From contig JAHCBC010000001.1 of the NCBI GenBank assembly GCA_019634595.1, positions 1,178,001 to 1,242,000 of the forward strand: a stretch of 64,000 bases of DNA, written 5' to 3'. Both the position numbers and the translations under genes were made by a program. The notes under the pieces are model-generated. The model was not told where the DNA came from. It saw nothing but the letters and a program-made list of their open reading frames with translations, and did no database searches. Position 1 is the first letter of the stretch. Every line of letters starts with the position of its first letter. The stretch is from Akkermansiaceae bacterium. Its GTDB lineage: Bacteria; Verrucomicrobiota; Verrucomicrobiia; Verrucomicrobiales; Akkermansiaceae. This document shows positions 61,261-64,000 of the stretch, piece after piece.

Positions 61261-61593
61261 ATGAATCCACTCATCCTCCACACCCTCCACGTCGCCAGCG
61301 CGCTGGCCCTCTTTGGTTCCCTCGGCGCGATCTTCCTCGGTGGTTCCGGGAAAAAGGGCGCGAGCGCGCTCCATGGCATCTCACTGGTCCTCATCCTGCT
61401 GATCGGTTTCGCCATCCTCAAGAAACCGCCGATGGGCCAGTACTGGTGGATGGTGAAGCTGGGCATCTGGCTGTTCATCGGCGTGGCCCCGGCGCTGGTA
61501 AAGCGGAACGTCCTGCCGCCATGGATGGGCTTCGCCCTCAGCCTGGCAGCCGCCGGTTACGCCGCATGGCTGGGCTACACGAAGCCGTTCTGA
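61261..61593 (+). CDS. Small integral membrane protein
   Basis: A 110-residue protein with four hydrophobic segments (ILHTLHVASALALFGSLGAI, ISLVLILLIGFAILK, MVKLGIWLFIGVAPALV, MGFALSLAAAGYAAWLG). It resembles small DUF-type membrane proteins of Verrucomicrobia. No catalytic residues can be singled out. The next gene begins 118 nt downstream on the same strand. Confidence 0.78.
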   Translation: MNPLILHTLHVASALALFGSLGAIFLGGSGKKGASALHGISLVLILLIGFAILKKPPMGQYWWMVKLGIWLFIGVAPALVKRNVLPPWMGFALSLAAAGYAAWLGYTKPF

Positions 61594-61710
61594 GGACCGT
61601 GCGGGGGACTCACCCGAATGGACTCTTGCCAAAACTCGCCGGTCCATCCGATTCTCCATGCGTCACGTAATACCTTCCCAGCAGCCCAAACCCCACTCCC
61701 ATCCTTTCCC

Positions 61711-62754
61711 ATGAAATTCGGAATCATCGGCGCCGGCATGATCGGCCACTTCCACGCCAAGGCCATCACCGCCATGACCGGCGGCACGCTCCACTCCGTC
61801 TTCGACCTGCGGGCGGAAGGCGCGGAAAAACTCGCCGCCGAATATGGCGCGAAGGCCTACTCGAACATCGATGAGTTCCTTTCCGACCCGGAACTGGAGA
61901 TCGTGACCATCGGCACGCCGTCGGGCGCACACCTCGGCCCCGCGCTCGCCTCGCTCAACGCGGGCAAGCACGTGATCTGCGAGAAGCCGCTGGAAGTGAC
62001 CGTGGAGCGGGTGGACGAGCTGATGGCAGCCGCCGCGGCGAACAACCGCACGCTGGCCGCCGTGCTCAACCGCCGTTTCCACCCCGGCATGGACGCTTTC
62101 AAGAAAGCCGCCGATGAAGGCCGCTTCGGCAAGCTCACCAGCGCCTCCGCCTATGTGAAATGGTGGCGGGAGCAGTCCTACTATGACTCCGCCGCATGGC
62201 GGGGCACCTGGGCGCTGGATGGTGGCGGCGCGCTGATGAACCAGTCCATCCACACGGTGGACTCCCTCATCTACCTCGCCGGTCCCATCAAGTCGGTCCA
62301 GGCGAACGCCGCCCTGCTGGCCCACACGGACATCGAGGTGGAGGACATCGTTGTCGCCATCGTCGAGTTCGAGAACGGTGCGCGCGGCGTGATCGAGGCG
62401 TCCACCTGCACCTGGTCGAAGGACGGCCACCCGGCCCGCGTCCAGCTTTCCGGCACGGACGGCTCCGTGTTCCTGGCCGATGAATCCTTCGAGATCTGGG
62501 ACTTCCGCGACGAAAAGCCGGAGGACACCGAGATCCGCTCGAAATACATGAAGGGCGTGGGAATCGGCGTGGGTGCGAACGATCCGTCCGCCATCAGCTA
62601 CTACCAGCACCAGCGCAACTTCGAGGAAGTGGTCAACGCCATCCGCGAGGGCCGCGAGCCGACCGTCTCCGCCAGCGAGGCGCGCAAGCCCGTCGCCGTC
62701 ATCCGTGCCATCTATGAGAGCGCGCAGAACGACGGCAAGAAGGTCTATCTGTGA
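61711..62754 (+). CDS. Gfo/Idh/MocA family oxidoreductase
   Basis: A 347-residue NAD(P)-dependent oxidoreductase starting directly with the Rossmann motif MKFGIIGAGMIGHFHAKAIT. The lysine motif is KHVICEKPLEVTVERVDEL and the His motif is DGGGALMNQSIHTVDSLIYL. There is no signal peptide, so it is cytoplasmic. It is a third family member in the window and shares only the general fold with the other two. The start at 61711 is chosen over an in-frame ATG at 61618. A strong terminator follows the stop. Confidence 0.93.
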   Translation: MKFGIIGAGMIGHFHAKAITAMTGGTLHSVFDLRAEGAEKLAAEYGAKAYSNIDEFLSDPELEIVTIGTPSGAHLGPALASLNAGKHVICEKPLEVTVERVDELMAAAAANNRTLAAVLNRRFHPGMDAFKKAADEGRFGKLTSASAYVKWWREQSYYDSAAWRGTWALDGGGALMNQSIHTVDSLIYLAGPIKSVQANAALLAHTDIEVEDIVVAIVEFENGARGVIEASTCTWSKDGHPARVQLSGTDGSVFLADESFEIWDFRDEKPEDTEIRSKYMKGVGIGVGANDPSAISYYQHQRNFEEVVNAIREGREPTVSASEARKPVAVIRAIYESAQNDGKKVYL

Positions 62755-62783
62755 TCTTCCTTCCCCATCATTCCTGAAGCTGG

Positions 62784-62817
62784 AGGCCGGAGACGAAAGT
62801 CCCCGGCCTTCTTTTTT
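62784..62817 (+). terminator. Terminator of the Gfo/Idh/MocA gene
   Basis: A GC-rich stem around AGGCCGG (62784-62790) and CCGGCCT (62803-62809) with a GAAA tetraloop, followed by TCTTTTTT. Confidence 0.9.
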
Positions 62818-62863
62818 GGATTGGTGGGTCACTGTGATCGCCGAATACGGCAGTCGGACAAGA

Positions 62864-63036
62864 GGCAGTGACCGCATTCCATGCGGTCAGGTGGGGTATA
62901 GCGGATGAAATCTTCCGATCCCGGATATGGATTGGGCATCCACTTGCGGACAATGGGGCGGCGCGTCTTGAAAAGGATAGGATCGTGGGGTGATAGGGCT
63001 TTCCACCACCTGAGCGCATGGAATGCGGTCCCTGCC
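62864..63036. repeat. Paired hairpin element, family D
   Basis: Inverted 31-base arms (62864-62894 with 63006-63036) match at 29 of 31 positions. Each arm folds on itself; on the left GACCGCAT, loop TCC, ATGCGGTC (62869-62887). The 111-bp interior shows no gene. Confidence 0.88.
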
Positions 63037-63062
63037 AATGATCCGACCAAGGGCCTGAAAAC

Positions 63063-63141
63063 AAAAAAGCCGCAGCCGGTGGCCTCGCAGGACTGTTTTC
63101 CCCCCGGATAACAGTCCCGCTGCCAGCACACCGGCTGCGGT
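63063..63141 (-). ncRNA. Candidate structured small RNA with terminator-like end
   Basis: The minus strand forms a long hairpin: outer stem of about 13 bp (63069-63081 with 63129-63141, the last pair G-U), an internal loop, and an inner 8-bp stem (around 63090-63097 with 63110-63117) with a loop containing GGGGGG. It ends in TTTTTT. It lies in the 660-bp non-coding gap after the Gfo/Idh/MocA gene. No known RNA family is recognised. Confidence 0.4.
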
Positions 63142-63295
63142 TCTTATGAGAAGACAATGGCACGGTTTTCCGCCGGATGCAACAATGGGAGTGTCCCGCG
63201 ATCGCGTAATACCCTGATGGCCGGTTTCGTGACATGGTCCTATCCGTCAGCCGCGACGGACTCCCCCCGACCGGAACGGCGGCAGATTTCCCCCC

Positions 63296-63341
63296 AAAAA
63301 GAGATCGGCAGGTGATTCCCCCCGCGGCGTCATCTGCCGAT
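63296..63341 (-). terminator. Strong hairpin with T-run in the non-coding region
   Basis: A 12-bp stem (63304-63315 with 63330-63341, one G-U) with a 14-base loop containing GGGGGGAA on the minus strand, followed by CTCTTTTT. It may end the transcript of the partial gene at 63637-64000. Confidence 0.6.
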
Positions 63342-63417
63342 TTGGTTTTCAAGGGGTGAGGGCGGCAGACCCGGGGTGGAACGGCAAGAAAAACGCCGGT
63401 GCCCGCGTATTCCTGAC

Positions 63418-63612
63418 ATGATCCGTTGGGAATATCGCACCGTGAAATTCGGCGCTGCGAAGGGCCACGGCGGGATCTCCACCCCCTCCGACCTCCAGGA
63501 CTACCTCAACCGCCTGGGCGACCAGTGCTGGGAAGTGACCGGGGTGCTGGAAACCGACGCCGACCACCACCAGAGGGAGTTCATCATCCTGATGAAGCGG
63601 CCGAAGGAGTGA
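63418..63612 (+). CDS. DUF4177-like small protein
   Basis: A 64-residue cytoplasmic protein starting MIRWEYRTVKFGAAKGHGGI. The opening WEYRTV strand, a helix with LQDYLNRLGDQCWEVTGVLE and the final strand REFIILMKRPKE are the layout of the small DUF4177 family, whose function is unknown. The start at 63418 is chosen over an in-frame ATG at 63376 because the family starts with this strand. The flanking genes are unrelated. Confidence 0.78.
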   Translation: MIRWEYRTVKFGAAKGHGGISTPSDLQDYLNRLGDQCWEVTGVLETDADHHQREFIILMKRPKE

Positions 63613-63636
63613 GCGTCCCCACCCGCCGCCCTGGCA

Positions 63637-64000
63637 TCAATCCGCGGGCAATCCGACGTCCACGCGGCCGAACAACTTCGGCGTGGTGGAGGGATCGCAG
63701 GGTTCCTGGATCATGACCCGCTCCCACTGGTGGTCGATGGGGGTCACCTGTGGCGTGCCGGTCATCGGCGTGAAGGAGCCGGGAAGCAGCGTGGTGGAAA
63801 GCCGCGGCGTATAGACCAGCCCGCTGTTCCTGCGGCGCACATACTCGAAGCGGAAAAAGGAAGGCGAGGTGCTCTCCCCGGCCACCAGTCCGACGCGGGG
63901 CATGCCGGAATCTCCGGCCCCGGGGGCGAGACCGGACGGACGCTCGTCCAGCGCGATGTTGAAGGCATACCGGAGCAGGTTCGGCGTGGCATCCCCGGCG
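63637..64000 (-). CDS. 3' part of a secreted protein (truncated by the window edge)
   Basis: The frame is open from 64000 to its stop at 63637, 120 residues. It begins AGDATPNLLRYAFNIALDER, the form of the calcium-loop-like segment (GD-PNLLRYA) that precedes the C-terminal beta-sandwich in many verrucomicrobial secreted proteins, as in the product at 49484-50569. The rest (PSFFRFEYVRRRNSGLVYTP, HQWERVMIQEPCDPS) fits that tail domain. The main part lies outside the window, so the function cannot be given. Confidence 0.8.
   Translation of the reverse strand, partial: AGDATPNLLRYAFNIALDERPSGLAPGAGDSGMPRVGLVAGESTSPSFFRFEYVRRRNSGLVYTPRLSTTLLPGSFTPMTGTPQVTPIDHQWERVMIQEPCDPSTTPKLFGRVDVGLPAD

Noticed and set aside
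63063..63341. 6S RNA, SRP RNA, tmRNA or a cobalamin riboswitch
   Set aside because: None of the conserved elements of these families (for example the SRP GGAAG apical loop or the B12 GCCACTG box) could be found.
62768..63352. 194-residue minus-strand frame across the non-coding gap
   Set aside because: It runs through the terminator, the family D repeat and the hairpins; no domain, Cys/Arg-rich composition and no ribosome binding site.

Overview
The window looks like chromosome of a GC-rich (low-to-mid 60s %) member of the Verrucomicrobiota, most like Luteolibacter/Verrucomicrobiaceae. This is inferred from the gene families and not from any rRNA marker. The pointers are planctomycete/verrucomicrobial cytochrome proteins (PSCyt1/DUF1549/DUF1553, DUF1592-type) paired with Tat-exported DUF1501 and DUF1552 proteins, PEP-CTERM surface proteins, a PVC-type HEAT/cytochrome dehydrogenase, several Gfo/Idh/MocA oxidoreductases and a bS22-like mini ribosomal protein.

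Layout. 0-4.8 kb: ribosome hibernation factor hpf, an intergenic repeat cluster, rpsA (minus), a secreted sugar dehydrogenase and a small lipoprotein. 4.9-8.1 kb (minus): recG, DUF971 and a YggS-type PLP protein, partly translationally coupled. 8-16 kb (minus): tail-specific protease Prc, a PDZ lipoprotein candidate and an exopolysaccharide export set (SLBB protein, Wzc-like tyrosine autokinase, outer-membrane beta-barrel, Gly-rich secreted protein) starting just behind tRNA-Gly(TCC). 16-22 kb (minus): MPG glycosylase, NIF3, RluA-type pseudouridine synthase, bS22-like protein, hisG and a secreted phosphoesterase/LamG protein. 22-28 kb: N-carbamoylputrescine amidase, a PEP-CTERM protein, a two-component pair whose sensor has a long exported domain, and an esterase. 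28.6-40.2 kb (plus): a periplasmic redox block: LamG-PSCyt1-DUF1549-DUF1553 protein, DUF1501 protein, a large PEP-CTERM beta-strand-repeat protein and a 1082-residue HEAT/cytochrome dehydrogenase. 40-47 kb (minus): formylglycine-generating enzyme and an amino-sugar/sugar catabolic set (PIG-L deacetylase, two Gfo/Idh/MocA enzymes, NagB, AraC regulator). 47.5-53 kb (plus): a secreted DUF6607-like protein, two related secreted proteins (one PEP-CTERM anchored) and a TonB-dependent receptor. 53.3-57.2 kb (plus): DUF1552 plus DUF1592-type cytochrome operon. 57.3 kb: one AT-rich orphan gene. 58-61 kb (minus): SGNH hydrolase translationally coupled to a DUF2231/cytochrome/LRR membrane protein with an Ala-Pro tail. 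61-64 kb: small membrane proteins, another Gfo/Idh/MocA enzyme, a 660-bp non-coding stretch rich in hairpins, a DUF4177-like protein and the 3' end of a secreted protein.

Between genes there are at least four families of hairpin repeats arranged as inverted pairs, resembling the BIMEs of enterobacteria. Two families show paired base changes that keep the stems intact. No CRISPR array, prophage, integrase or insertion sequence was found. The best candidates for something undescribed are the TonB/PEP-CTERM operon at 47.5-53 kb, the two cytochrome/Tat operons, the hairpin repeat families and the non-coding region at 62.8-63.4 kb.
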